Source: Streptomyces sp. A0642
GTDB taxonomy: Bacteria; Actinomycetota; Actinomycetes; Streptomycetales; Streptomycetaceae
Reading direction: 5' to 3'
DNA length: 64,000 nt
Assembly: GCF_004795105.1 (NCBI RefSeq)
Contig: NZ_SSBL01000001.1
Coordinates: 780,597 to 844,596, forward strand
The notes beneath the pieces were generated by a model, which worked only from the letters and a program-made list of their open reading frames with translations, was not told the origin of the DNA and did not search any database. Shown here piece after piece: positions 34,887-43,797 of this stretch (position 1 is its first letter; each line of letters begins with the position of its first letter). The translations under genes were made by a program, and so were the position numbers.

Positions 34887-35619
34887 GCGGGGCACGGCGC
34901 TCCAGGAAGGCGGCGACACCCTCCGCGGTGTCGCCGCTGCGGCGCGCCTGCTCCGCCCAGTGCGCGTCCCGGTCCTCGCGCCCCGCCGCGAACTCCTTGG
35001 CCGCCGCCTGGGTCAGCTGGGAGCGGGAGACCAGGGTGCGCACGTACGCGTCGACCCGCTCGTCCAGCTCGCCGACGGGCAGCACCTCATCCACCAGCCC
35101 TGTCCGCAGCGCCCGGTCCGTGCCGATCAGCTCGCCGGAGAACAGGAGGTGCTTGGCCGTGGCCGGCCCGGTCAGCGCGACCAGCCGGCGGGTGGACGAC
35201 GAGGCGTAGACGATGCCGAGCCTGGCCGGGGTGACGCCGAAGGACGCCCCCTCCTCCGCGAACCGCAGGTCGCACGCGGCCGCCAGCTGGCTGCCCCCGC
35301 CCACGCAGTAGCCGCGCACCGCGGCGAGCGTCGGCCGCGGGAAGGCGGCCAGCGCCTCCTCGGCAGCCACGGCCAGCCCCTGGGGTGCGCCCGCGGGATC
35401 GCGCAGCGAGGCGATGTCGGCGCCCGCGCAGAAGGTGTCCCCGGCGCCGGTCAGTACGAGGGCCCGGACCGAGGGGTCGGCGGCCAGCCCGTCGAGCAGC
35501 ACGGGCAGCGCCTGCCACATGGCGGCCGTCATCGCGTTGCGTTTCGCCGGGTTGCTGATGACGACGGTGGCGACGCCGTCCGCGACGGTGTGGTCCAGCC
35601 CGGGTTCCGTACGGTCCAT
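34861..35619 (-). CDS. Crotonase-fold protein lacking both hydratase glutamates
   Basis: 252-aa enoyl-CoA hydratase/isomerase-like protein. The oxyanion-hole segments are present (FCAGADIASL; RGYCVGGGSQLAAACDLRFA). The two catalytic Glu residues of true enoyl-CoA hydratases are not: the usual GG-x-E-L position reads S-Q-L, and the P-E-x-x-L-G position reads P-A-R-L-G. It may therefore be an isomerase, decarboxylase, thioesterase or another crotonase activity. ATG 35619 is chosen; ATG 35637 and 35658 are in frame and possible. It stands alone, convergent with the DJ-1 gene. Confidence 0.85.
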   Translation of the reverse strand: MDRTEPGLDHTVADGVATVVISNPAKRNAMTAAMWQALPVLLDGLAADPSVRALVLTGAGDTFCAGADIASLRDPAGAPQGLAVAAEEALAAFPRPTLAAVRGYCVGGGSQLAAACDLRFAEEGASFGVTPARLGIVYASSSTRRLVALTGPATAKHLLFSGELIGTDRALRTGLVDEVLPVGELDERVDAYVRTLVSRSQLTQAAAKEFAAGREDRDAHWAEQARRSGDTAEGVAAFLERRAPRFTWPAGA

Positions 35620-35699
35620 ACGGCGGATGCTATCCATGCCGTTCGAACCTATGATCAAGAAGGGGTCGCGAAGCCGGTACGGACCCTGAGGAGACCGCG

Positions 35700-36323
35700 G
35701 TGGCAGATCCGGTGAAAGAGGGCAGGAAGCTCAACCGCAGTTTCGGCGGTCTGACCCTGCTCGGCATCCTCCTCGTCGTCGCCGGGCTGGTGGGACTCGT
35801 GTACACGGGCGTGGCGACGCTCACCTCGATGATCCTGTTCGGCTGGCTGCTGCTCATCGGCGGCCTGGTCGGGCTGGTCCACGCGATCCAGTCGCGCGGC
35901 ACCAGCTACTTCTGGCTGGGCGTGGTGGTCGCGGCACTGAACATCGCTGCCGGAGTCGTCGTGATCCGCCACCCCCACGGCACCGCCGAGGCGCTGACCA
36001 TGTTCGCCGCGCTGCTGTTCCTGACGGGCGGGGTCTTCCGCCTCGTCGGCAGCGTCGTGGTGCGCGGGCCGCAGTTCGGCTGGACGCTGCTGCAGGGCGC
36101 GTTCGGCCTGCTGCTCGGTCTGCTGGTCCTCTTCGACTGGCCGCACAGCAGCCTCTACGTGCTCGGCTGCTTCTTCTCGCTCGCCCTGCTCTTCGACGGG
36201 CTGGGGCTCATCGCGATCGGAGTCGGGGGCCGCCGCATCGTTTCGATGGTCTCGGACCGGATGACGCCCGGTACGGGCGCGGACGGAGCACCGGATGTGG
36301 ACAAGAAGCGGCCCGAAAGCTGA
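35700..36323 (+). CDS. HdeD/DUF308 family membrane protein
   Basis: 207-aa membrane protein with six predicted helices in three pairs, the HdeD layout. Residues 15-190 are mostly Leu/Gly/Val with short loops; ends are charged and cytoplasmic. HdeD in E. coli is linked to acid resistance, but actinobacterial homologues have no defined role. GTG 35700 has GAGGAG ten bases upstream. Divergent from the crotonase-fold gene. Confidence 0.85.
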   Translation: MADPVKEGRKLNRSFGGLTLLGILLVVAGLVGLVYTGVATLTSMILFGWLLLIGGLVGLVHAIQSRGTSYFWLGVVVAALNIAAGVVVIRHPHGTAEALTMFAALLFLTGGVFRLVGSVVVRGPQFGWTLLQGAFGLLLGLLVLFDWPHSSLYVLGCFFSLALLFDGLGLIAIGVGGRRIVSMVSDRMTPGTGADGAPDVDKKRPES

Positions 36324-36457
36324 CGCATCCACGCGGATTCAGTCAATTTCCGTCGATTGAAGTCGACTTCTGTTCAGTGGTAAGGGCCGAACCGACTACG
36401 CCCCGCACCCTGTACTCGACGTGCAGTCACCATCGAGTGGAGAGCGGGTACCGGACA

Positions 36458-36913
36458 ATGGAGAGCCGCGGGAGTGTCCCCGCCCGGCCCGTGTGGTACG
36501 AGGGGGTCTGGCGGTTCACCGCCCCGGCCACGGACGTCTCCGTACCCCAGGCCCGGCACGCCGTACGCGATCTGCTGGAACGCCAGGGCGTGCCCGTGGA
36601 CGAGGACATCGCCCAGGGGCTGCTGCTCATCGTCTCCGAGCTGGCGACCAACGCCGTGAAGCACGCCGCACTGCTCTCGCCGGAACTCGCGGTCGAGGTC
36701 GCCGTGGGCGCGGAGTGGATCAGGGTGTCCGTCGAGGACAACCACCCCTACCGGCCGACGGCGCTGGAGACGGACTACGCCCAGACCGGCGGGCGCGGGC
36801 TGCTGCTCGTCCGTGAGATCACCCGCGAAGCGGGCGGGACCTGCGACGTGGAGCACACCGCGGGCGGCGGAAAGGTCATCTGGGCGGCGCTGCCGCTCCG
36901 CACGCGTCTGTGA
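36458..36913 (+). CDS. RsbW/SpoIIAB-like ATP-binding (anti-sigma kinase-type) protein
   Basis: 151-aa HATPase_c protein. The N-box is ELATNAVKHA, the G-box region GGRGLLLVREITRE, with VEDNHP between, giving a complete GHKL ATP fold. Streptomyces carry many such stand-alone proteins; some are anti-sigma factors paired with STAS antagonists, others regulate development. No sigma factor or STAS gene adjoins it. ATG 36458 (MESRGS) is chosen; GTG 36437 and the earlier ATG 36377 are alternatives. Confidence 0.85.
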   Translation: MESRGSVPARPVWYEGVWRFTAPATDVSVPQARHAVRDLLERQGVPVDEDIAQGLLLIVSELATNAVKHAALLSPELAVEVAVGAEWIRVSVEDNHPYRPTALETDYAQTGGRGLLLVREITREAGGTCDVEHTAGGGKVIWAALPLRTRL

Positions 36914-36937
36914 CCCCTCCGCGCCGGCGGCCGCGTC

Positions 36938-37531
36938 CTACCAGCCGGCTGCCGGTCCGGTCAGCTCCCGGATCGCGGGCCGGGCCGCGTCCAGCACGGT
37001 CATGAACCAGGCGGAGAACGGGTCCTCGGCGTGCCGCTCGGCCAGCTCCCCGGCCGTCACGAAAGCCGTCTCGCCCACCTCCTCGGGATCCGCGCTCAAC
37101 TGTCCCTGCGCCATGCCCACGAAGAGGTGGTTGAACTCCTGCTCGACCAGACCCGACGCCGGATCCGGGTGGTTGTAGCGGACGGTTCCCGCCTCGGCCA
37201 GCAGCGAGGGCGAGACGCCCAGCTCCTCGTACGTCCGCCGGGCGGCGGCGGCGAAGGGCGCCTCGCCCGGGTACGGGTGCCCGCAACAGGTATTGGACCA
37301 GACGCCGGGGGAGTGGTACTTGCCCAGGGCGCGGCGCTGGAGCAGCAGCCGGCCCTGCTCGTCGAAGAGGAACACGGAGAACGCCCGGTGCAGTTGGCCG
37401 GGGGCCTGGTGAGCGGCGAGCTTCTCCGCCGTGCCGATGGTGGTGCCGTTCTCGTCGACCAGTTCGAGCATGATCGCTTCTGCTGCGCCGTTCGACGAGG
37501 TGTTCGCCGCGGTGGCTGGTGTGGTCGGCAT
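36938..37531 (-). CDS. idi: Isopentenyl-diphosphate delta-isomerase, type I
   Basis: 197-aa Nudix-fold enzyme interconverting IPP and DMAPP. Active-site Cys lies in WSNTCCGHPYPGE and the Glu pair in the RRTYEELG and EQEFNHLF segments. The N-terminal 30 residues are Ala/Thr-rich and variable. ATG 37531 has GAAGG six bases upstream, better than ATG 37537. It is about 10 kb from the hopanoid operon; with dxs there it would balance the C5 pools for squalene synthesis. Confidence 0.95.
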   Translation of the reverse strand: MPTTPATAANTSSNGAAEAIMLELVDENGTTIGTAEKLAAHQAPGQLHRAFSVFLFDEQGRLLLQRRALGKYHSPGVWSNTCCGHPYPGEAPFAAAARRTYEELGVSPSLLAEAGTVRYNHPDPASGLVEQEFNHLFVGMAQGQLSADPEEVGETAFVTAGELAERHAEDPFSAWFMTVLDAARPAIRELTGPAAGW

Positions 37532-37819
37532 ACCCATCCTTCGCTGTGGTCCCGGCCCCGAGCGCCGGTCCCGTCGAGTCTGCTCAAGTCTGCCGTACAA
37601 AGGCGGCTTGTCCGCACTTCGGGTCCTGGCATGTCCGGCCCCACCGCACCGGCCGGGCGCCGCGGGCCGGGCCGCACGCCGGCCGCCCGGGCCGCCGCGC
37701 ATTCGATCATGCCCTGCGGAACGGGCGCGGAATCATCGGGGACGGCGGGCCGGCGGGAGCGGGCGCGAGCGACCCGCCGGGAGCCGCGGTGACGTACGGA
37801 AAAAGGTGGCAGGCCCCCT

Positions 37820-38761
37820 TCAGTGGCAGAGCTTCGCCTCGTGCTCGGCGTGGCCGCTCGGCTCCAGCTGGAAGGTGCAGTGCTCGACGTCGAAGTGGTC
37901 GCCGAGGCAGCCCTGGAGTTCGTGAAGGAGCTTCTCGTGTCCCATCGAGTCGAGGAGCTCCTGCTGCACCACCACGTGCGCGGAGAGGACCGGCATCCCC
38001 GAGGTGATCGTCCAGGCGTGCAGGTCGTGGACGTCCAGCACCCCGGGCAGGGCCGTGATGTGGTCGCGCACCTCGCCCATGTCGACCCCCGGGGGAGCCG
38101 ACTCCAGCAGCACGTTCAACGTCTCGCGGAGGAGTTTCACCGTACGCGGCACGATCATCAGCCCGATGACGAGCGAGGCGATCGGGTCCGCGGCCTGCCA
38201 GCCGGTCGCGAGGATGATGCCCGCCGAGACCAGCACGGTCACCGAGCCCAGGGCGTCCGCGAGCACCTCCAGGTAGGCGCCGCGCACATTGAGGCTGTCC
38301 TTCTGGCCGCGCACCAGCAGGGACAGCGAGACCATGTTCGCGACCAGGCCGACCAGCGCGAAGGCGATCGTCAGCCCGCCACGGGTCTCCGCCGGGGTGA
38401 GGAAGCGCTCGACCGCCTCGAAGAGGAGATAGCCGCCCACCCCCAGCAGCAGGAGACAGTTGGCGAGGGCGGCGAGGATCTCGGCACGGGCGAAGCCGAA
38501 GGTCCGGTTCGGCCCGGCCTGTCTGTTGGCGAAGTGGATCGCCAGCAGCGCCATGCCCAGCCCGAGGGCGTCGGTCGCCATGTGCGCCGCGTCGGCGATC
38601 AGTGCGAGCGAGCCCGACAGCACGCCGCCGACGACCTCCATGACGGCCACGGCGAGCGTGATGCCCAGCGCGATCCTCAGCCGGCCCTTGTACGCGGCGG
38701 CTGCCGTGCCCGTGGGTGCGGGCCCTGTGTGCGCATGTCCGTGATCGTGCCCTGCCCCCAT
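37820..38761 (-). CDS. Cation diffusion facilitator (CDF) family metal exporter
   Basis: 313-aa protein with six membrane helices and a cytoplasmic C-terminal domain. The N-terminus is His-rich (GHDHGHAH). Helix 2 has ADAAHMATD (H-x-x-x-D) and helix 5 has LADALGSVTV (D-x-x-x-D), the transport-site pattern of Zn2+/H+ CDFs. The C-terminal domain contains DVHDLHAW and other His typical of metal regulation. It probably exports Zn2+ or Co2+. Expressed toward idi, but a 288-bp gap separates them. Confidence 0.92.
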   Translation of the reverse strand: MGAGHDHGHAHTGPAPTGTAAAAYKGRLRIALGITLAVAVMEVVGGVLSGSLALIADAAHMATDALGLGMALLAIHFANRQAGPNRTFGFARAEILAALANCLLLLGVGGYLLFEAVERFLTPAETRGGLTIAFALVGLVANMVSLSLLVRGQKDSLNVRGAYLEVLADALGSVTVLVSAGIILATGWQAADPIASLVIGLMIVPRTVKLLRETLNVLLESAPPGVDMGEVRDHITALPGVLDVHDLHAWTITSGMPVLSAHVVVQQELLDSMGHEKLLHELQGCLGDHFDVEHCTFQLEPSGHAEHEAKLCH

Positions 38762-38872
38762 GGGGACGCCTCCCGGTCGTCTGCGTCGCCCGGACGCGAA
38801 CGGTCCGGGCCCTGTCAGTCAACTACGGGTGGGGGGTATCGGGCAACACGGCACTGAACACCGTTGTCAACT

Positions 38873-38906
38873 GCTCTGACCTGCGGAAATGCTCGCAGGT
38901 CAGAGC
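38873..38906. terminator. 13-bp hairpin terminator after galE
   Basis: GCTCTGACCTGCG pairs perfectly with CGCAGGTCAGAGC around an 8-nt loop, 20 bp past the galE stop on the minus strand. It also lies upstream of the CDF start, so it would insulate that promoter. Confidence 0.8.
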
Positions 38907-38926
38907 GGCTGACCGACCCTCGGGCC

Positions 38927-39910
38927 CTAGGAAGCGGGCGTGTCCGGGTGGTGCAGCAGCCAGCCCTGCCAGGCCGAGGCGACCATGTCCCGCACCCCGT
39001 GCCGGGCCGTCCAGCCCAGCTCCCCGGACATCCGCTCGCAGGAGGCGACCGCCTTCGCGGCGTCCCCGGGCCTGCGCGGTTCGGTCTCCGGCTTCACCTC
39101 GTGGCCGGTGATGTCCGCCACCAGCCCGGCGAGCTCGCGCACGGAGACACCCTCGCCGCGGCCGATGTTCACGGTCAGGTCCCCGGGGCCGTCCTGCGCG
39201 GCCAGCTGCCGGGCGACGGCCAGGTGGGCGTCCGCCAGATCGGCCACGTGGATGTAGTCGCGGATGCAGGTGCCGTCCGGTGTGGGGTAGTCGTCACCGA
39301 AGATCCGCGGCGCCTCTCCGCGGGTCAGCCGGTCGAAGAACATCGGGATCACGTTGAAGACACCGGTGTCCGCCAGGTGCGGCTCGGCGGCGCCCGCCAC
39401 ATTGAAGTAGCGCAGACAGCCGGTGGACAGGCCGTGCGCCCGCCCGGCCGCCCGCACCAGCCACTCGCCGGCGAGCTTGGTCTCACCGTACGGATTGATC
39501 GGGACGCAGGGCTCCTCCTCGGTGATCAGCTCCGCCTCCGGTACGCCGTAGACCGCGGCCGACGACGAGAACAGGAAGCGCCGCACCCCTGCGGCCACGA
39601 CGGCCTCGAGGAGGACGTTCAGTCCGGCGACGTTCTCCCGGTAGTACAGGAGCGGCTTCTCGACGGATTCACCGACCTGCTTCTTCGCTGCGAGATGCAC
39701 CACACCGGTCACCTCGTGCTCCGCGAGCACCTGGTCAAGGAGCGCGCGGTCGGCCGCCGAGCCCCGGACCAGCGGAACGTCGTCCGGCAGCCGGTCCGGG
39801 TTGCCCGTCGAGAGGTCGTCGACCACGACCACCCGTTCCCCGGCTCCCCTCATCGCCCGCACCACGTGTGCCCCGATGTATCCGGCTCCGCCTGTGATCA
39901 GCCATGTCAT
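38927..39910 (-). CDS. galE: UDP-glucose 4-epimerase family (extended SDR)
   Basis: 327-aa NAD-binding epimerase. The Rossmann motif is TGGAGYIGAHVVRA. The catalytic Ser/Tyr/Lys are in LFSSSAAVYG and NPYGETK, and the sugar-binding region has PRIFGDDYPTPDGTCIRDYI. These match UDP-glucose/UDP-GlcNAc 4-epimerases. It stands divergent from the polyol-phosphate/ABC export cluster and may supply UDP-galactose or UDP-GalNAc to its glycosyltransferase. Start ATG 39910; no strong ribosome site. Confidence 0.92.
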   Translation of the reverse strand: MTWLITGGAGYIGAHVVRAMRGAGERVVVVDDLSTGNPDRLPDDVPLVRGSAADRALLDQVLAEHEVTGVVHLAAKKQVGESVEKPLLYYRENVAGLNVLLEAVVAAGVRRFLFSSSAAVYGVPEAELITEEEPCVPINPYGETKLAGEWLVRAAGRAHGLSTGCLRYFNVAGAAEPHLADTGVFNVIPMFFDRLTRGEAPRIFGDDYPTPDGTCIRDYIHVADLADAHLAVARQLAAQDGPGDLTVNIGRGEGVSVRELAGLVADITGHEVKPETEPRRPGDAAKAVASCERMSGELGWTARHGVRDMVASAWQGWLLHHPDTPAS

Positions 39911-40181
39911 GCCGGTCAGGTTAGAGGGTCCTGCCGGGGAGGCGCGGCCCCGCGTGCGCGAACCCGTGACGCCGGACACCTGTTTTGTCAGGCGAGGCGG
40001 CCATCGACGATGATGATCGCGGACGGAGCCGGATGTTGCCGGTCCGGCCGGAACGGAGCACAAACGGGCAGTGAACTCCCGCTTCCGTTCATCCGATAGC
40101 CTCTGCCGACATGCCGCCGGCCGTAATTCAGGGCCGCACTGTCGCGCGCCGACCCGTGTCAGCACCAAGGAGTGAGTTCGT

Positions 40182-42014
40182 CTGTCGACCGCCATTCTCA
40201 CAGGTGCTCCGGTACCCGGATCCTCGCTGCATGACGATCTGAGGTCACTGGGCTTCGACGTACAGACCGCCGCCGACGTCACCGAGGCGGCCCGGTTGCT
40301 GTCCGCGGTGCCGGCCGACAGGCGCGTCGCCCTCGTCGACCCCCGCTTCGTCGGTCATGTCCACGCCCTGCGGCTCGGACTGACCGACCCCCGCTTCCCC
40401 GCCGTCGCCGTGCCCGGAGCGCTCACCGCGCAGCCCGAGGCGCGCCCCGCCCTGGTCCGCGCCCTGCGCACCACCACCGAGGCGGTCGGCGCGGGAGTCC
40501 CCGCGGGCCCGCCCGGCAGCACCGTCGCGGTCACCGACCGCACCGTGCCGGGGCGGCTCGCCGCCACGATGGAGAGCGAGGGCACCGCGGTCCAGCGCCC
40601 GGAGCTCGGCTCCCTCGTCGCCGCCGTGCCGGCGGACGAGGCCGCCCGCGCCGCCGCGCAGAGCGGTGTCGCCGCCGTCGACGACGAGGCGGTTCGGCTG
40701 CGCAGCGCCGTGAAGGCCCGCGACGGCTTCTTCACCACGCACTTCATCAGCCCGTACTCGCGCTACATCGCCCGCTGGTGCGCCCGCCGCGGATTCACCC
40801 CGAACCAGGTCACCACCGCCTCGCTGCTGACCGCACTCGTCGCGGCGGGCTGCGCGGCCACCGGCACCCGCGGCGGATACGTCGCCGCCGGTCTGCTGCT
40901 CCTCTTCTCGTTCGTGCTGGACTGCACCGACGGGCAGCTCGCCCGTTACTCGCTCCAGTACTCCACGATGGGCGCCTGGCTCGACGCCACCTTCGACCGG
41001 GCCAAGGAGTACGCCTACTACGCGGGCCTCGCCCTCGGCGCCGCCCGCGGCGGGGACGACGTCTGGGCGCTGGCGCTGGGCGCGATGGTGCTCCAGTCCT
41101 GCCGCCACGTCATCGACTTCTCGTTCAACGAGGCGAACCACGACGCCGTCGCGAACTCCAGCCCCACGGCCGCCCTCTCCGACAAGCTCGACAGCGTCGG
41201 CTGGACGGTCTGGGTACGCCGCATGATCGTGCTCCCGATCGGTGAGCGCTGGGCCATGATCGCCGTACTGACCGCCTTCACCACTCCCCGGATCGTCTTC
41301 TACGCGCTGCTCATCGGCTGCTCCTTCGCGGCCTGCTACACCACGGCCGGACGGCTGCTGCGCTCCCTGACCCGCAAGGCACACCGCACCGACCGCGCCG
41401 CCCGGGCCCTCGCCGACCTCGCCGACTCCGGGCCCGTCGCCGAACTCGTGGCGGTCCGCGGCCCCCGGATCCCCGGCGGCTGGAGCGCCCCGGTGACGGC
41501 GGTCGTCGGCACCGGGGCGCTGACAGCCGCCGCGCTGCAGCAGCCCTTCGGCAGCCGGCAGATGATCGCCGCCGCGGTGTTCTACGCGATCTGCTCGGGC
41601 ATAGCCGTGGCCCGCCCGCTCAAGGGCGCGCTCGACTGGCTCGTACCCCCCGTCTTCCGGGCGGCGGAGTACTGCACGATCCTCATCCTGGCGGCCCGCA
41701 GCGGCGTCGACGGGGCCCTTCCCGCGGCCTTCGGCCTCGTTTCGGCGGTCGCCTACCATCACTACGACACGGTGTACCGCATTCGAGGCGGCACCGGCGC
41801 CCCGCCCCGGTGGCTGGTGCGCACGATCGGCGGGCACGAGGGCCGGACCCTGGTCGTGGCCGTACTCGCCGCCGTACTCACGGGGCCCTCCGACTTCGCC
41901 GTGGCCCTCACCGTTCTCGCGGTGGCCGTGGCCCTGGTCGTGCTCGTGGAGTCCATCCGCTTCTGGGTGTCCTCGGGGGCGCCCGCCGTTCACGACGAAG
42001 GAGAACCCGCATGA
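40182..42014 (+). CDS. CDP-alcohol phosphotransferase with DUF5941, CTG start
   Basis: 610-aa protein if read from CTG 40182, which has AAGGAG at 40167-40172 (9-nt spacing); a stop codon lies at 40173 in this frame and no ATG/GTG/TTG occurs before TTG 40296, which would cut the N-terminal domain. Order: N-terminal 140 aa (STAILTGAPVPGSSL...) of unknown fold; a CDP-alcohol phosphotransferase core with the complete D-x-x-D-G-x-x-A-R-x8-G-x3-D-x3-D motif (DCTDGQLAR ... GAWLDATFD); then a multi-helix DUF5941 region. The lead-in VKARDGFF..HFISPYSR resembles di-myo-inositol-phosphate-phosphate synthase-type enzymes. Its TGA overlaps the next ATG (ATGA). Confidence 0.85.
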   Translation: MSTAILTGAPVPGSSLHDDLRSLGFDVQTAADVTEAARLLSAVPADRRVALVDPRFVGHVHALRLGLTDPRFPAVAVPGALTAQPEARPALVRALRTTTEAVGAGVPAGPPGSTVAVTDRTVPGRLAATMESEGTAVQRPELGSLVAAVPADEAARAAAQSGVAAVDDEAVRLRSAVKARDGFFTTHFISPYSRYIARWCARRGFTPNQVTTASLLTALVAAGCAATGTRGGYVAAGLLLLFSFVLDCTDGQLARYSLQYSTMGAWLDATFDRAKEYAYYAGLALGAARGGDDVWALALGAMVLQSCRHVIDFSFNEANHDAVANSSPTAALSDKLDSVGWTVWVRRMIVLPIGERWAMIAVLTAFTTPRIVFYALLIGCSFAACYTTAGRLLRSLTRKAHRTDRAARALADLADSGPVAELVAVRGPRIPGGWSAPVTAVVGTGALTAAALQQPFGSRQMIAAAVFYAICSGIAVARPLKGALDWLVPPVFRAAEYCTILILAARSGVDGALPAAFGLVSAVAYHHYDTVYRIRGGTGAPPRWLVRTIGGHEGRTLVVAVLAAVLTGPSDFAVALTVLAVAVALVVLVESIRFWVSSGAPAVHDEGEPA

Positions 42015-42748
42015 TCGGCCTCGTACTGGCAGCCGGCGCAGGACGGCGTCTGCGCCCCTACACCGACACGCTCCCCAAGGCCCTCGTGCCGGTGGACGGC
42101 GACAAGACGGTCCTCGACCTGACGCTGGCCAACTTCGCCGAGATCGGCCTCACCGAGGTCGCGATCGTCGTCGGCTACCGCAAGGAGGCCGTCTACGACC
42201 GCAAGGAGGAGCTGGAGGCGAAGTACGGCCTCACGCTCACGCTCGTCGACAACGACAAGGCCGAGGAGTGGAACAACGCCTACTCCCTGTGGTGCGCCCG
42301 TGAGGTCCTCAAGCGCGGCGTGATCCTCGCCAACGGCGACACCGTCCACCCCGTCTCCGTCGAGCGGACCCTGCTGGAGGCGCGCGGCAAGGGCCAGAAG
42401 ATCATCCTCGCCCTCGACACGGTGAAGAACCTCGCCGACGAGGAGATGAAGGTCATCACCGACGGTGACAAGGGCGTGCGGCGGATCACGAAGCTGATGG
42501 ACCCGGCCACCGCCACCGGCGAGTACATCGGCGTCACCCTCATCGAGGCCGAGGCCGCCGAGGAACTCGCCGACGCACTCAAGGCGACCTTCGAACGCGA
42601 CCCGGACCTCTACTACGAGGACGGCTACCAGGAGCTCGTCAACCGCGGTTTCACGGTCGACGTGGCCCCCATCGGCGACGTGACCTGGGTCGAGATCGAC
42701 AACCACGACGACCTCGCGAAGGGCAGGGAGATCGCATGCCGGTACTGA
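42011..42748 (+). CDS. Nucleotidyltransferase (CTP:polyol-phosphate cytidylyltransferase-like)
   Basis: 245-aa single-domain sugar/polyol-phosphate nucleotidyltransferase. It begins MIGLVLAAGAGRRLRPYTDTLPKALVPV, split by the G-x-G-x-R-x-R-P motif and the conserved Lys. The aspartate for Mg2+ is in ILANGDTVH, and WNNAYSLWCAREVL matches inositol-1-phosphate or phosphocholine cytidylyltransferase-type enzymes rather than RmlA. It is translationally coupled on both sides: ATGA with the upstream gene, 13-bp overlap with the downstream one. The likely product is a CDP-polyol used by the neighbouring CDP-alcohol phosphotransferase. Confidence 0.88.
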   Translation: MIGLVLAAGAGRRLRPYTDTLPKALVPVDGDKTVLDLTLANFAEIGLTEVAIVVGYRKEAVYDRKEELEAKYGLTLTLVDNDKAEEWNNAYSLWCAREVLKRGVILANGDTVHPVSVERTLLEARGKGQKIILALDTVKNLADEEMKVITDGDKGVRRITKLMDPATATGEYIGVTLIEAEAAEELADALKATFERDPDLYYEDGYQELVNRGFTVDVAPIGDVTWVEIDNHDDLAKGREIACRY

Positions 42749-43797
42749 CCCGACTCATCCCCTCCCCGGTCTTCGTCGACATCAGCCGGGGGGCCATGGA
42801 CGACCTGGCCGGCCTCCTCGCCGACCAGCGGATCTCCGCGTCCGGCAAGCTCGCGATCGCCATCAGCGGCGGGTCCGGGCAGGCGCTGCGCGAGAAGCTC
42901 GCCCCGGCCCTGCCGGGCGCCGACTGGTACTGCGTCGCCGGCGGTGACATCGATGCCGCGGTGAAGCTGGCCGACGACATCAAGGGCAAGCGCTACGACG
43001 CGGTGGTCGGCCTCGGCGGCGGCAAGATCATCGACGTGGCGAAGTACGCCGCGGCCCGGGTCGGCCTCCCGCTGGTCTCGGTCGCCACGAACCTCGCCCA
43101 CGACGGTCTCTGCTCGCCCGTGGCCACCCTGGACAACGACAACGGCCGGGGCTCCTACGGTGTCCCGATGCCGATCGCCATGGTCATCGACCTCTCGGTG
43201 ATCCGCCAGGCCCCGGACCGCTTCGTGCGCTCCGGCGTCGGCGACGCGATCTCCAACATCTCCGCGATCGCCGACTGGGAGCTCTCCCACCAGGTCAACG
43301 GCGAGCAGATCGACGGACTGGCCGCCGCCATGGCCCGTACCGCCGGCGAAGCCGTCCTGCGCCACCCCGGCACCGTCGCCGACGACGAGTTCCTCACCGT
43401 CCTGGCCGAGTCGCTGGTGCTCTCCGGCATCGCCATCTCGATCAGCGGGGACACCCGCCCGTCGTCCGGCGCCTGCCACGAGATCAGCCACGCCTTCGAC
43501 CTCCTCTTCCCCAGGCGTGCCGCCAGCCACGGCGAGCAGGTCGGCCTCGGCGCCGCCTTCGCGATGCACCTGCGCGGCGCCCGCGAGGAGTCCGGTCTCT
43601 TCGCCGACGTGCTCCGCCGGCACGGACTGCCGGTCGTGCCCGAGGAGATCGGCTTCACCGTCGACGAGTTCGTGCAGGCCGTCGACTACGCCCCGCAGAC
43701 CCGCCCGGGACGCTTCACGGTCCTGGAGCACCTCAACCTGTCCACCGACCAGATCAGGGACGCGTACGCCGACTATGCCAAGACCATCAGTAGCTGA
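42736..43797 (+). CDS. Iron-containing alcohol dehydrogenase family, sn-glycerol-1-phosphate dehydrogenase-like
   Basis: 353-aa NAD(P)-dependent polyol-phosphate dehydrogenase. The nucleotide-binding GLGGGKIIDVAKYAA, the VATNLAHDGLCSPVA segment and the metal-ligand region (SGDTRPSSGACHEISHAFD then RAASHGEQVGLG) are those of the EgsA/AraM branch, which reduces dihydroxyacetone phosphate to sn-glycerol-1-phosphate, rather than of ordinary Fe-alcohol dehydrogenases. It would supply a glycerol-1-phosphate or related polyol phosphate to the cytidylyltransferase. It overlaps both neighbours (13 and 23 bp), a sign of one operon. Confidence 0.88.
   Translation: MPVLTRLIPSPVFVDISRGAMDDLAGLLADQRISASGKLAIAISGGSGQALREKLAPALPGADWYCVAGGDIDAAVKLADDIKGKRYDAVVGLGGGKIIDVAKYAAARVGLPLVSVATNLAHDGLCSPVATLDNDNGRGSYGVPMPIAMVIDLSVIRQAPDRFVRSGVGDAISNISAIADWELSHQVNGEQIDGLAAAMARTAGEAVLRHPGTVADDEFLTVLAESLVLSGIAISISGDTRPSSGACHEISHAFDLLFPRRAASHGEQVGLGAAFAMHLRGAREESGLFADVLRRHGLPVVPEEIGFTVDEFVQAVDYAPQTRPGRFTVLEHLNLSTDQIRDAYADYAKTISS

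Noticed and set aside
40245..41993. Long minus-strand frame opposite the DUF5941 gene
   Set aside because: Gly/Glu/Asp-rich antisense noise; no motif and it would remove a clear CDP-alcohol phosphotransferase.
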